Origin: JACIYW01 sp014359745
GTDB lineage: Bacteria; Pseudomonadota; Alphaproteobacteria; Rhodobacterales; Rhodobacteraceae
DNA length: 64,000 nucleotides
NCBI GenBank assembly: GCA_050433985.1
Contig: JBNPWE010000010.1
Location: 52,189-116,188 of the forward strand
Direction: 5' to 3'
Part shown: piece after piece, positions 16,653 to 26,373 of the stretch
How the letters are laid out: every line of letters begins with the position of its first letter
How positions within the stretch are numbered: the first letter of the stretch is position 1
The notes under the pieces: model-generated
Seen by the model: only the letters and a program-made list of their open reading frames with translations
What the model was told of the DNA's origin: nothing
Databases searched by the model: none
Position numbers and translations under genes: made by a program

Positions 16653-18059
16653 TCAGCAGGAATAATACATCTGGTATTCCACCGGATGCGGCGTGTGTTC
16701 AAAGGCATAGACCTCTTCCCACTTCAGCGCGATATAGCCGTCAAGCTGGCCACGGGTGAACACGTCACCCTGCAACAGGAAGTCGTGATCCTTTTCCAGC
16801 TCTTCCAGCGCCTCGCGCAGGCTGCCGCAGACGGTGGGGATGCTGGCCAGTTCTTCGGGCGGCAGATCGTAAAGATCCTTGTCCGACGCCGGGCCAGGAT
16901 CAATCTTGTTCTTGATCCCGTCGATGCCCGCCATCAGAAGCGCGGCAAAGGCCAGATAGGGGTTGGCGGAAGGATCGGGAAACCGCGCCTCGACCCGCTT
17001 GGCCTTGGGCGATTCCGCCCACGGAATGCGGACGCAGCCCGACCGGTTGCGCGCCGAATAGGCGCGCAGCACTGGCGCCTCGAAACCGGGGATCAGCCGC
17101 TTGTAGCTGTTGGTGCCGGGGTTGGTGATGGCGTTCAGCGCCTTGGCGTGTTTCAGGATGCCACCGATGAACCACAGCGCCTCTTGGCTGAGGTCAGCGT
17201 ATTTGTCGCCCGCGAACAGCGGCTTGCCGCCCTTCCAGATCGACATGTTCACATGCATGCCGGTGCCGTTGTCGCCCTTGATGGGCTTGGGCATGAAGGT
17301 CGCGGTCTTGCCATAGGCATGAGCCACGTTGTGGATGACGTATTTGTATTTCTGGATCTCGTCGGCCTGTTTGGTCAGCGTGCCGAACAGCAGGCCAAGT
17401 TCGTGCTGGCAGGCGGCCACTTCGTGGTGGTGCTTGTCAACCTTCATGCCCATGCGCTTCATCGTCGACAGCATTTCAGACCGCAGATCCTGCGCGTCGT
17501 CGATCGGGTTGACCGGGAAATACCCGCCCTTCACGCCGGGGCGGTGGCCGGAATTGCCGCCCTCGAATTTGGTGTCGCTGTTCCACGGCCCGTCGACGGC
17601 ATCCACCTGGTAAGACACCTTGTTCATTGAAACCGAGAAACGCACATCATCGAAGATGAAGAATTCGGCCTCGGGGCCGAAATAGGCGGTGTCGCCGATG
17701 CCGGACGCCAGAAGATAGGCCTCGGCCTTTTCCGCCGTCGAACGCGGGTCGCGATCATAGGCTTCGCCGGTGTCGGGTTCGACGACCGAACAATGCACGC
17801 ACAGCGTCTTTTCCGCATAGAACGGGTCGATATAGGCGCTTTCGGTATCGACCATCAGTTTCATGTCGGATTGATCGATGGATTTCCAGCCCGCGATGCT
17901 GGAGCCGTCGAACATGAAACCTTCGTCAAGGAAATCCTCATCGACGAGATCCACATCCAGCGTCACATGCTGCAACTTGCCGCGCGGGTCGGTAAAGCGA
18001 ACGTCGACATAGGCGACGTCCTCATCCTTGATCAATAGCATGATCTTGTCTTTGCTCAT
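16653..18059 (-). CDS. glnA: Glutamine synthetase, type I
   Basis: GlnA condenses ammonia and glutamate using ATP and is the entry to nitrogen assimilation. The 468-residue protein has EAEFFIFDDVRF, the KPIKGDNGTGMHVN active-site region and RNRSGCVRIPW. Tyr397 in LYDLPPEE is the expected adenylylation site, so activity should be controlled by GlnE and PII. It lies 66 bases after glnB on the same strand, the standard glnBA operon of alphaproteobacteria. A terminator follows. Confidence 0.97.
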   Translation of the reverse strand: MSKDKIMLLIKDEDVAYVDVRFTDPRGKLQHVTLDVDLVDEDFLDEGFMFDGSSIAGWKSIDQSDMKLMVDTESAYIDPFYAEKTLCVHCSVVEPDTGEAYDRDPRSTAEKAEAYLLASGIGDTAYFGPEAEFFIFDDVRFSVSMNKVSYQVDAVDGPWNSDTKFEGGNSGHRPGVKGGYFPVNPIDDAQDLRSEMLSTMKRMGMKVDKHHHEVAACQHELGLLFGTLTKQADEIQKYKYVIHNVAHAYGKTATFMPKPIKGDNGTGMHVNMSIWKGGKPLFAGDKYADLSQEALWFIGGILKHAKALNAITNPGTNSYKRLIPGFEAPVLRAYSARNRSGCVRIPWAESPKAKRVEARFPDPSANPYLAFAALLMAGIDGIKNKIDPGPASDKDLYDLPPEELASIPTVCGSLREALEELEKDHDFLLQGDVFTRGQLDGYIALKWEEVYAFEHTPHPVEYQMYYSC

Positions 18060-18125
18060 GAAACGAGTCCCTTCTGTTGAGCGATCCGCTGGCGCGCCGT
18101 TGCAGCCTGCGAAATTTCCTGTGTA

Positions 18126-18464
<339 letters not shown>

Positions 18465-18637
18465 CGCAGCCGATTCCTTCCTGCTAAACCGTCCCGGACA
18501 CACACCACGTTCCCATGGCGGCCTCAATCAGCTAGCCTGACAAGGGTTGGGACGCCAACCAAAAACCGGGAGGCATGCGTGTGTTTTGGGCGATATGCCA
18601 TAAAAATGTGCATAATTGAAACGGGTGGGATCGGGAC

Positions 18638-20197
18638 ATGTTCAGAAAACGGGGTGGGATGGTGCGCGAATTGCTGACATCTGCCCAAATGCGCGCCATC
18701 GAGCAGGCCGCCATCGCCTCAGGCAAGGTCACGGGGCTGGAACTGATGGAACGCGCCGGGCGTGGCGTGTTTGAGGCGATTTTCGAGGAATGGCCAAAGC
18801 TTGCGCAAGCACCGCACAAGGCGGTGGTGCTGTGTGGGCCTGGCAACAACGGCGGCGACGGGTTCGTCGTGGCGCGGCTTCTGAAGGACTGGGGCTGGGA
18901 GGTGGAGGTGTTCCTTTATGGCGATGCCGCCAAGCTGCCCCCCGATGCGAAAGCGAATTATGCGCGTTGGGCAAAGATGGGCGAGGCGCGTTCGTTCAAA
19001 GAACTGACCGATCAGCCCTGGAAAGCCGATCTCAACATAGACGCGCTGTTTGGAACGGGCCTGACACGACCGCTGGAGGGGGTCATTGCGGACCTGGCCG
19101 GGAAGATGCGGAAATCTGCGCCGCCTGGCCATGATGTGGCGATCGACGCGCCAAGCGGTCTTTGCATGGATAGCGGCAAATCGCTTGGGGCGGCGTTTGT
19201 CGCGGAGATGACGGTTTCCTTTCACACCGCGAAGGTTGGTCATTTCCTGAACGATGGGCCGGAATTTTCGCAACATGTCGTCGTGAAGGACATCGGTTTG
19301 CAGAAAACCGGCCCGGTGCAGGGGGGGGGTGTATCGCTTGTGACGCATCCTTGCCTGACATCCCTGGGCAAAAGCGCCCCTCATCACAAATACAGCCACG
19401 GCCACGCCCTGATCCTGTCGGGCGGCGCGGGCAAGACCGGCGCTGCGCGGTTGGCGGCGCGGGGCGCGCTGCGCATCGGGGCGGGGCTGGTGACGCTGGG
19501 CGTGCCGCCTGTCGCCCAGCAGGAGGTGGCGGGGCATATCACCGCGCTGATGCTGCGGCGGGTGGCGGATGCGGACGCCCTGCGTGATGCGCTGAACGAC
19601 AGGCGGATTACCGCGCTCTGTCTGGGGCCGGGGTTGGGGTTGGGCCGGGCGCGCGATCTGGTGCCGGTGGCGGTGCGCCATGAATGCGCACCCTACGCGG
19701 TGCTTGATGCCGATGCGCTGACCGCGTTTGAGGGCGCGCCAGGGGTGTTGTTCGACATGCTGCATGAAGGCTGCGTGCTGACGCCCCATGGCGGCGAATT
19801 CGCGCGCCTCTTTCCCGACATCGCCGAAAAGCTGGCAGCACCCGCCACCAGTGGCCCGGCCTTTTCCAAGGTGGATGCGACGCGCGCGGCGGCGCAGCGG
19901 GCGGGATGCGTGGTGCTTTACAAAGGCCCGGATACGGTTATCGCGGCGCCTGACGGACGGTGCGCGATCAGTTCGGCCCATTATGACCGGTCGGCGCCGT
20001 GGCTCGCCACCGCAGGCTCGGGCGATGTGCTGGCGGGGTTCATCACCGGGCTTCTGGCGCGGGGGCTGGACCCGATGCAGGCGGCCGAGGCCGGCGCCTG
20101 GTTGCATGTGGCAGCGGCGCGCGCCTTTGGCCCCGGCCTGATCGCCGAGGATCTGCCCGAGGTGCTGCCACAGGTCATGCGCGATCTGGGGCTGTGA
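18638..20197 (+). CDS. nnr: Bifunctional NAD(P)H-hydrate epimerase / ADP-dependent NAD(P)H-hydrate dehydratase
   Basis: This fused enzyme repairs hydrated NADH and NADPH. The N-terminal YjeF epimerase domain (about 8-215) shows MRAIEQAAIASG, GPGNNGGDGFVVARLL and DALFGTGL; the C-terminal ribokinase-like dehydratase (about 235-515) has GGAGKTGAARLAARGALR, LDADALTAF and ATAGSGDVLAGFITGL. At 519 residues the length is normal. The start may be ATG 18638 (GGGA upstream) or ATG 18659. It is divergent from glnB. Confidence 0.95.
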   Translation: MFRKRGGMVRELLTSAQMRAIEQAAIASGKVTGLELMERAGRGVFEAIFEEWPKLAQAPHKAVVLCGPGNNGGDGFVVARLLKDWGWEVEVFLYGDAAKLPPDAKANYARWAKMGEARSFKELTDQPWKADLNIDALFGTGLTRPLEGVIADLAGKMRKSAPPGHDVAIDAPSGLCMDSGKSLGAAFVAEMTVSFHTAKVGHFLNDGPEFSQHVVVKDIGLQKTGPVQGGGVSLVTHPCLTSLGKSAPHHKYSHGHALILSGGAGKTGAARLAARGALRIGAGLVTLGVPPVAQQEVAGHITALMLRRVADADALRDALNDRRITALCLGPGLGLGRARDLVPVAVRHECAPYAVLDADALTAFEGAPGVLFDMLHEGCVLTPHGGEFARLFPDIAEKLAAPATSGPAFSKVDATRAAAQRAGCVVLYKGPDTVIAAPDGRCAISSAHYDRSAPWLATAGSGDVLAGFITGLLARGLDPMQAAEAGAWLHVAAARAFGPGLIAEDLPEVLPQVMRDLGL

Positions 20198-20206
20198 TCC
20201 GGCGGA

Positions 20207-21043
20207 TCAAAGGCGGATATTGTCGATCAGCCGCACGCCATCGATCCAGGCCGCGACCAGCAGGCGGGCGGGGGTGCGCGGCGCGGTCAGGGGTTCCAGC
20301 CCGTCCTCGCTGCGCAATTCCAGGTATTCGACCTCTGTGTATCCCGCTGCAAGGATCGCCGCGCGGGCCGCGCCGATCACGTCCGCCACCGGATCGCCCG
20401 CGTTGATGCGGGCGGCGGCGGCCTGCAAGGCGCGGTAAAGGCCGGGCGCGTCCGCGCGTGCCTTTGATCCCAGCCGGACGTTGCGCGATGACAGGGCCAG
20501 GCCGTCGGCCTCTCGTACCGTGGGGCAGCCGATGACGCGGATGTGCAGATCCAGATCGCGGGCAAGGGTGCGTACGATCTGCAATTGCTGGTAATCCTTT
20601 TCGCCAAAGAAGGCCGCGTCGGCGTCGGTCTGTATGAAAAGCTTGGTGACCACCGTCGCCACGCCATCGAAATGGCCGGGCCGGTGCGCGCCGCACAGCC
20701 CCTGATCAAGGCCGCCCACCGACACCGTGGTGGCGAAGCCCTTGGGGTACATCTGATCGGGGTCGGGGATATACAGCACATCGACCGCGAATGGCCCTAG
20801 CTTTTCTGCATCCGAGGTTTCGGTGCGCGGATAGGCGGCCAGATCGGCGGCGTTGTTGAACTGGCGCGGGTTGACGAACAGCGTCACGATCACCCGGTCG
20901 GCGGTCGATTTCGCGGCGGTAACCAGGCTTAGATGCCCTTCGTGCAGCGCGCCCATGGTGGGCACCACGCCGATGCTTTCGCCCGCCTGCCGCCAGGCGG
21001 CGGTGGCGGCGCGCAGATCGGCGCGCGTCCGGATGATCTTCAT
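20207..21043 (-). CDS. panC: Pantothenate synthetase
   Basis: PanC ligates pantoate and beta-alanine using ATP. The 278-residue protein contains the HIGH-type loop PTMGALHEGHLSLV, the FVNPRQFN motif, GEKDYQQLQIV and the KMSKS-like region ALSSRNVRL. Its start overlaps the panB stop by 4 bases, so the two are co-translated. It converges on nnr with a 9-base gap. Confidence 0.96.
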   Translation of the reverse strand: MKIIRTRADLRAATAAWRQAGESIGVVPTMGALHEGHLSLVTAAKSTADRVIVTLFVNPRQFNNAADLAAYPRTETSDAEKLGPFAVDVLYIPDPDQMYPKGFATTVSVGGLDQGLCGAHRPGHFDGVATVVTKLFIQTDADAAFFGEKDYQQLQIVRTLARDLDLHIRVIGCPTVREADGLALSSRNVRLGSKARADAPGLYRALQAAAARINAGDPVADVIGAARAAILAAGYTEVEYLELRSEDGLEPLTAPRTPARLLVAAWIDGVRLIDNIRL

Positions 21044-21870
21044 TTCCTGCCGCCCGCCTCTTCGCCGAATTCATGTTCGGGCGCGGGGAACTTGCGCGCG
21101 CGCACCTCTTGGGCATAGGCGCGCACCGCGTCTTTCGCCGCCGCACCCAGTTCGGCATAGCGTTTGACGAATTTCGGGCGGAAATCGGTGAACAGGCCCA
21201 GCATGTCATCGATCACCAGCACCTGCCCGTCGCACCCCGCCGAGGCCCCGATGCCGATGGTGGGAATGGGCAGCCGCGCGGTGATGTCATCCGACAGGCG
21301 CGTGGGCAGTTTTTCCAGCACGATGGAAAACGCCCCGGCATCGGATGCGGCGATCGCATCGGCCATCACCCGGTCGGCATCCGTGCCGCGCCCCTGCACC
21401 TTGTAGCCGCCCAGCGTGTTGACCGCCTGGGGTGTCAGCCCGACATGGGCCATCACCGGAATGCCACGCGCCACCAGATACCGGATGGTGGGCGCCATGG
21501 TTACCCCGCCTTCCAGCTTGACCGCCGCCGCGCCGGTTTCCACCATCACCCGGGCGCAGTTGCGAAACGCCTGTTCCGGCCCCTCTTCATAGCTGCCGAA
21601 TGGCATGTCGATCACCAGCATGGCGTGGTTGAGCCCCCGCGCCACTGCCTGCCCGTGCAGGATCATCATCTCGAGCGTGACGCCCAGTGTCGAGGGCAGG
21701 CCATGCAGCACCATGCCCAAACTGTCACCGACCAGCGCGATATCGCAATCCTCGTCGATCAGCTTGGCGATTGGGGTGGTATAGGCGGTCAGCATCACAA
21801 GCGGCGCGCCGCCCTTGCGGGCGCGAATTGTTTGCGGGGTTGGCTGCTTCATGTCTGCGGATACACTCAC
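21040..21870 (-). CDS. panB: 3-methyl-2-oxobutanoate hydroxymethyltransferase
   Basis: PanB makes ketopantoate from ketoisovalerate and methylene-tetrahydrofolate. The 276-residue TIM barrel has MLTAYTTPIAKLIDE, VGDSLGMVLHG, AVKLEGG and GIGASAGCDGQVLVIDDMLG. A GTG start at 21870 is chosen because AAGGAG lies 8 bases upstream; the later ATG lacks such a site. It is the first gene of a panBC pair. Confidence 0.95.
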   Translation of the reverse strand: MSVSADMKQPTPQTIRARKGGAPLVMLTAYTTPIAKLIDEDCDIALVGDSLGMVLHGLPSTLGVTLEMMILHGQAVARGLNHAMLVIDMPFGSYEEGPEQAFRNCARVMVETGAAAVKLEGGVTMAPTIRYLVARGIPVMAHVGLTPQAVNTLGGYKVQGRGTDADRVMADAIAASDAGAFSIVLEKLPTRLSDDITARLPIPTIGIGASAGCDGQVLVIDDMLGLFTDFRPKFVKRYAELGAAAKDAVRAYAQEVRARKFPAPEHEFGEEAGGRK

Positions 21871-21940
21871 TTGCGGGTCTCCTTGCTGGGCAGTCGGCGT
21901 TCTATATCGTAGCGGGGCGGAAAATCCAAGGCGCGGTGCG

Positions 21941-22636
21941 TCAGGTCAGAACCTGGCTGATGCCGCCGTTGCGGCTGGACCAGTCCAGCGGGGCGGCAAG
22001 AAAGGCTTCAACCTCGTTCAAGGTGTTCTTGTCGAAATGGCCCTGCGCCCTGGCCACTTTCAGCACGTCATGCCAGGTGGCAAGATAGTGCAGGCGCAGA
22101 TCGTGTTCGGCCAGCTTTTCGCGGGTTTGCGGAAAGATGTCATAATAGAACACCACGATCGTATCCGACACGACCGCCCCGGCATGGCGCAGCGCCTCGC
22201 AGAACTTGATCTTGCTGCCGCCGTCTGTTGTCAGATCCTCGACCAGCAGCACGCGCTGGCCCTCGGTGATATCGCCCTCGATCTGGGCATCGCGGCCGAA
22301 ACCCTTGGGCTTCTTGCGCACATATTGCATGGGCAGGCCCATCTTCTGCGCGATCCAGGCGGCAAAGGGGATGCCCGCCGTCTCGCCGCCCGCCACCGCG
22401 TCGAATTGCTGAAAGCCCACGTCGCGCAAGAGCGCCGAGACGGCGAAGTCCATCAGCGTTTCGCGGATGCGGGGATAAGAGATCAGCTTGCGACAATCGA
22501 TATAGACCGGGCTGGCAAGGCCCGAGGTGAACATGTAGGGCTTTTCGGAATTGAAATGCACGGCATTGATTTCGAGCAACATTTTGGCGGTCATTTCCGC
22601 CATCAGTTCCCGGTCGGCAAAGGCGTTGGAAAACAT
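21941..22636 (-). CDS. pyrE: Orotate phosphoribosyltransferase
   Basis: PyrE forms OMP from orotate and PRPP in pyrimidine synthesis. The PRPP motif VLLVEDLTTDGGSK and the active-site region YVRKKPKGFG are clear in 231 residues; the N-terminus MLLEINAVHFNSEKPYMFTS is typical of the alphaproteobacterial form. It stands alone, 70 bases after panB on the same strand, with its own leader. Confidence 0.95.
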   Translation of the reverse strand: MFSNAFADRELMAEMTAKMLLEINAVHFNSEKPYMFTSGLASPVYIDCRKLISYPRIRETLMDFAVSALLRDVGFQQFDAVAGGETAGIPFAAWIAQKMGLPMQYVRKKPKGFGRDAQIEGDITEGQRVLLVEDLTTDGGSKIKFCEALRHAGAVVSDTIVVFYYDIFPQTREKLAEHDLRLHYLATWHDVLKVARAQGHFDKNTLNEVEAFLAAPLDWSSRNGGISQVLT

Positions 22637-22765
22637 CGGTCTGTCCTTTCAGGTCTCTGGGCGGGGGCCGTTCGGTGATGCCAATACTGCGGAAATGCGG
22701 GGTGGAACACCGTTTTTTGCGGTTTCATATGCGATTGCGGCGGAAAATCCGCGATCGGGGGCGGG

Positions 22766-22936
22766 TCATCCGGGGCGCATCCGCGCCCAGATCGGGTAAA
22801 GCGTTTTCAGCCAGCCAAACAGCAGCGCATCCTGCCGACCCGGCACCGCGATGATGATCGCGGGTGTGACGTTCGAGATGAACATCGCCAGAACGTGCTG
22901 GATACCCGGCGGGATCGCTTTGGCGAGGGGCGGGAA
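22766..22936 (-). pseudogene. Remnant of NCS2 (uracil/xanthine) permease
   Basis: On the minus strand, directly after the allA stop and in the same frame, 56 codons read FPPLAKAIPPGIQHVLAMFI and SNVTPAIIIA, then unrelated VPGRQDALLFGWLKTLYP up to a TGA. The first part matches the N-terminus of NCS2 nucleobase permeases as I know them. There is no start codon and about 400 residues are missing, so this is a deleted gene. A permease is a usual partner in purine catabolism clusters. Identification is from motif memory, not search. Confidence 0.65.
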
Positions 22937-23491
22937 CTAGTCAGGATCGCGCAGTTGCGGGGGGGGTCCGCTCTTACAGGCGGTGGGGCCGGTGGCCGGT
23001 GCGGGGGCGTGCACGACAAAGGGATGCGCAAACCAGTGCTCTTCCAGGTTCGGGGTGGGGCCGATGCGGTCGATGACCGCGAAAAGGCCGGGCGCATGCA
23101 GCGGTGTCAGCACCCCGTGCCAGGTGCCGCGCAGCAGGTTTATGCCTTGGCCGGGCGCGGTGAGAAATGCGCGGGGCAGGCCGGGCGCGCCGCCCGCATC
23201 CGGGGCCACGATCACCAGAAACGGCTGACCCGTCATCGGTATGAATGCCTGGCTGCCATCGGGGTGGCGTTCCATCATCTCCAGCCGGTAGGGCAGGGCG
23301 CGGGGTTGGGCGTTGAAGATCGAGATACCCGCGCGCCCTTTCGTGCCGAAATCAAGCCGGGCACGGTCGTGGAACCGTTCGCACAGGCCCTGGTTGATCA
23401 GCCGGTCGGGGGGTCCTGCCGCCGCCAGCACATCGCCGAACGGGGCGAAGGCGGTGGCGGTGAGGGGCTGCGCGATGATCGGGGCGGTCAT
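22937..23491 (-). CDS. allA: Ureidoglycolate lyase
   Basis: AllA splits ureidoglycolate to glyoxylate and urea, the last step of ureide degradation. The 184-residue cupin starts MTAPIIAQPLTATAFAPFGD and contains NLLRGTWHGVLTPL and FAVIDRIG then PNLEEHW, all family hallmarks. The C-terminal tail after HAPAPATG (ending QLRDPD) is longer than I expect and its stop is in frame with a permease remnant, so it may be foreign. Neighbours are allE and the PuuE-UraD gene. Confidence 0.9.
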   Translation of the reverse strand: MTAPIIAQPLTATAFAPFGDVLAAAGPPDRLINQGLCERFHDRARLDFGTKGRAGISIFNAQPRALPYRLEMMERHPDGSQAFIPMTGQPFLVIVAPDAGGAPGLPRAFLTAPGQGINLLRGTWHGVLTPLHAPGLFAVIDRIGPTPNLEEHWFAHPFVVHAPAPATGPTACKSGPPPQLRDPD

Positions 23492-23530
23492 GGGGTGGTG
23501 ACCGCGGAGGGGGGGCTGCCCGCCCCCCCG

Positions 23531-23569
23531 CCTGCGGCCCCCCCGGGGAGTATTTTGGTCGAGAGGATG
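23531..23569 (+). repeat. Dispersed repeat copy 4 (5-prime end diverged)
   Basis: CCCCCGGGGAGTATTTTGGT then CGAGAGGATG lies in the 97-base gap between allE and allA. The 3-prime half matches copies 1-3; the CTCCGGC part has drifted to C/G runs. Confidence 0.65.
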
Positions 23570-23588
23570 GGCTGGAACAGGAAGGCGG

Positions 23589-24443
23589 TCATGCGCGCGG
23601 CCCAAGGATGCCGCCCAGTCGGGCGTGGCGGTTGACGTCCTTGTAAAGCAGGTAGCGGAACGGGCCCGGCCCGCCAGCATAGCAGGCCTGCGGGCAGAAG
23701 GCGCGCAGCCACAGGAAATCGCCCGGCCCCACCTCGACCCAGTCGCGGTTGAGGCGATAGACGGCCTTGCCGGTCAGCACGAAGAGGCCATGTTCCATCA
23801 CATGGGTTTCCTCGAACGGGATGGTGGCGCCGGGCTGGAGGGTGACGATGTTGACATGCATGTCATGCGACAGATCGTCTGGATCGACGAAACGGGTTGT
23901 CGCCCAGGCGTCGTTGGTGCCGGGCATCGGCACGGGGTGCGTTTCCGGGTCGGAGGTGACGAAGGCCTTGGGCGCGGGCAGGCCGGGGGCGGGTTCATAG
24001 CGTTTGCGGATCCAGTGGAACCTCGCCGGGTGGTCGGAACCGTTGTGCAGGTGCCACTGGGTGCCCGCCGGGATATAGGCATAGCCGCCCGAGGTCAGCT
24101 CAGATTCCTGGCCGTCGATCGACAGCCAGAATGTGCCCTCGGTGACAAAGATCACCGATTGCGCGTGTGGGTCGGGATCGGGGGTGTCGGAGCCGCCGTC
24201 GGGGCCGACCTCGGTCAGGTAGTGGCTGAAGGTTTCGGAAAAGCCGCTCATCGGGCGGGCGAGCATCCACAGGCGGGTATGTTTCCAGCCGGGCAGGGCG
24301 CTGGTGACGATATCGGACATCACCCCGTGGGGGATGACGGCATAGGCCTCGGTGAAGACGGCACGTCCGGTATGGAGCGCGGTTTGCGGCGGCAGGCCGC
24401 CGGGGGCGGGGGCGTAGGGGGTGGTCATGGCGGGGGTGGTCAT
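23589..24443 (-). CDS. allE: (S)-ureidoglycine aminohydrolase (bicupin)
   Basis: A 284-residue two-cupin protein. It releases ammonia from (S)-ureidoglycine to give ureidoglycolate, the AllA substrate. The manganese-binding second cupin includes FEETHVMEHGLFVLTGKAVY and YRLNRDWVEVGPGDFLWL, and the C-terminus FCPQACYAGG then FRYLLYKDVNRH is diagnostic. It overlaps the upstream PuuE-UraD gene by 4 bases. Allantoate amidohydrolase, which would supply the substrate, is not in the window. Confidence 0.9.
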   Translation of the reverse strand: MTTPAMTTPYAPAPGGLPPQTALHTGRAVFTEAYAVIPHGVMSDIVTSALPGWKHTRLWMLARPMSGFSETFSHYLTEVGPDGGSDTPDPDPHAQSVIFVTEGTFWLSIDGQESELTSGGYAYIPAGTQWHLHNGSDHPARFHWIRKRYEPAPGLPAPKAFVTSDPETHPVPMPGTNDAWATTRFVDPDDLSHDMHVNIVTLQPGATIPFEETHVMEHGLFVLTGKAVYRLNRDWVEVGPGDFLWLRAFCPQACYAGGPGPFRYLLYKDVNRHARLGGILGPRA

Positions 24444-25843
24444 GGCAGCATGTCCTTCAGGCGCAGGGCGGCGATACGTTCGACCTGGGCACAGGCGGTT
24501 TTGAATTCGGTTTCGGTGTCATTGGCGAGACGTGTCTCGAACGCGGCCATGATACCCGCCTTGTCGTGGTCGCGCACCGCGATGATGAAGGGAAAGCCGT
24601 GTTTGGCGACATAGGCGGTGTTGAGGCGCTGGAAGGTGTCGCGTTCCGCGTCGGTCAGCGCATCGAGCCCGGCGGAGGCCTGTTCATGGGTCGAGTCCGC
24701 AGTCAGGCGCCGCGCGGCGGCGAGTTTGCCGGCCAGATCGGGATGGGCGGTGAGCACGCCAAGCCGTTCGGCGCGGCTGGCGGTGCGAAAGATGCGCGCG
24801 AGCGCATTGTGCAAGCCCACGGCGCCGTCATGGGCGGGGCCGAGTTCCAGCGCATGGGCGCGTTCCGCGATCCAGGGGGAATGTTCGAACACGCCGCCAA
24901 AGCGGGCAACGAAGGCCTCTTTGGGCATTTGCGACGGGCGTTCGCGGCGCCTGTGCGGATGGGTGGCGGCCCAATGCGCCGCGATATCGCCGCGCCGGGC
25001 GAACCAGACGCCGGGGTGGCCCGCAGCGTAGTCGAGAAACCGGATCAGCCCCGCCGCCTTGCCCGGCCGCCCGATCAGGCGGCAATGCAGGCCGATGGAA
25101 AACATCCGCCCGCCTTCGGCATAGAGCACGTCGAATGTGTCCTTGAGATACTGGAAGAACTGCGCGCCGGTGATGTAGCCGGGCGCGGTGGCGAACCGCA
25201 TGTCGTTGGCTTCCAGCGTATAGGGGATCACCAACTGGTCGCGTGCGCCCGCCTCGATCCAGTAGGGCAGATCGTCGTCATAGGTGTCGGAAATCCAGTC
25301 GAACCCGCCTTCCTCGGCGGTCAGGCGCAGGGTGTTTTCCGAACAGCGCCCGGTGTACCAGCCGCGCGGGCGGGCGCCGGTGACTTCGGTATGCAGGCGG
25401 ATCGCTTCGGCGATTTGCGCGCGTTCCTCTGCCTCGGGCATGTCGCGGTGTTCGACCCATTTCAGGCCGTGGCTGGCGATTTCCCAGTCGGCGCCCTGCA
25501 TGGCTGCGACCTGTTCGGGGCTGCGCGCCAGCGCCGTCGCCACGCCATAAACCGTTGCCGGGACGGCGCGTTCGGTCAGGATGCGATGCACCCGCCAGAA
25601 CCCGGCGCGCGCGCCGTAGTCATAGATCGATTCCATGTTCCAGTGGCGCTTGCCCGGCCAGGGCTGGGCGCCGGCGATATCCGACAGGAACGCCTCGGAC
25701 GCCGCATCGCCGTGCAGGACGCAATTTTCGCCGCCCTCCTCATAGTTGAGCACGACGGAAACAGCGATCCGTGCCCCGCCCGGCCAGTGCGGATCGGGGG
25801 GGGTCGGGCCATGGCCAAGCGTATTGCGGGGGTATCTTTGCAT
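24440..25843 (-). CDS. Allantoinase PuuE fused to OHCU decarboxylase UraD
   Basis: A 467-residue fusion. Residues about 1-305 are PuuE, a metal-independent polysaccharide-deacetylase-like allantoinase (SVVLNYEEGGENCVLHGD, WNMESIYDYGARAGFWR, EIASHGLKWV, GWYTGRCSENTLRL). Residues about 310-467 are UraD (AHPDLAGKLA, STHEQASAGLDALT, YVAKHGFPFIIAVRDH), which decarboxylates OHCU to S-allantoin. The two enzymes act consecutively, so the product of the second domain is the substrate of the first. The HiuH gene is divergent, 151 bases away. Confidence 0.93.
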   Translation of the reverse strand: MQRYPRNTLGHGPTPPDPHWPGGARIAVSVVLNYEEGGENCVLHGDAASEAFLSDIAGAQPWPGKRHWNMESIYDYGARAGFWRVHRILTERAVPATVYGVATALARSPEQVAAMQGADWEIASHGLKWVEHRDMPEAEERAQIAEAIRLHTEVTGARPRGWYTGRCSENTLRLTAEEGGFDWISDTYDDDLPYWIEAGARDQLVIPYTLEANDMRFATAPGYITGAQFFQYLKDTFDVLYAEGGRMFSIGLHCRLIGRPGKAAGLIRFLDYAAGHPGVWFARRGDIAAHWAATHPHRRRERPSQMPKEAFVARFGGVFEHSPWIAERAHALELGPAHDGAVGLHNALARIFRTASRAERLGVLTAHPDLAGKLAAARRLTADSTHEQASAGLDALTDAERDTFQRLNTAYVAKHGFPFIIAVRDHDKAGIMAAFETRLANDTETEFKTACAQVERIAALRLKDMLP

Positions 25844-25994
25844 CTGTTTCTCCGGTTGTTCGGATTTTATGCCATATTGCGCCGGATATTTTCAGGAAAT
25901 TCCTGAAAGACTTATCTGCGCCGCGGGGCCTCGCCTTTGGGGGCGGGAACGGGCACTGTGACGGGTGAATGATCCATAATCAGGCGGCGGGCCC

Positions 25995-26354
25995 ATGACG
26001 AAAGGTTATCTTACCACCCATGTTCTGGATACGGCGCGCGGGGTGCCCGCCGGGGGGATGCGCATCGAGCTTTACCGCCTGAGCGACGGGCGGCGCGACC
26101 TGCTGTGCCGCATGGTGACGAATGCCGACGGGCGCACCGATGAACAGGTGCTGCCCGCCGATCGGTTCGCGGTGGGCACCTATGAGTTGGTGTTCCACGC
26201 CGGGGAGTATCTTGATGCGATCGGTGCCGCGCCCGAAACCCCCAGGTTTCTGGATGTGATCCCGATCCGGTTCGGCATGTCCGGGGCTGACAGCCATTAT
26301 CATGTGCCGCTGCTGTTGTCGCCCTATGGCTATTCGACCTATCGGGGGAGTTGA
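25995..26354 (+). CDS. uraH: 5-hydroxyisourate hydrolase (transthyretin-like)
   Basis: HiuH converts 5-hydroxyisourate to OHCU, the substrate of the UraD domain encoded next door. The 119-residue protein has the N-terminal family motif LTTHVLDTARG, the central RTDEQVLP and ends with the signature tetrapeptide YRGS. It is divergent from the PuuE-UraD gene and ends at a perfect hairpin. Urate oxidase itself is not seen in this window. Confidence 0.94.
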   Translation: MTKGYLTTHVLDTARGVPAGGMRIELYRLSDGRRDLLCRMVTNADGRTDEQVLPADRFAVGTYELVFHAGEYLDAIGAAPETPRFLDVIPIRFGMSGADSHYHVPLLLSPYGYSTYRGS

Positions 26355-26373
26355 CGGGGCGGGGCGGTGGTGG

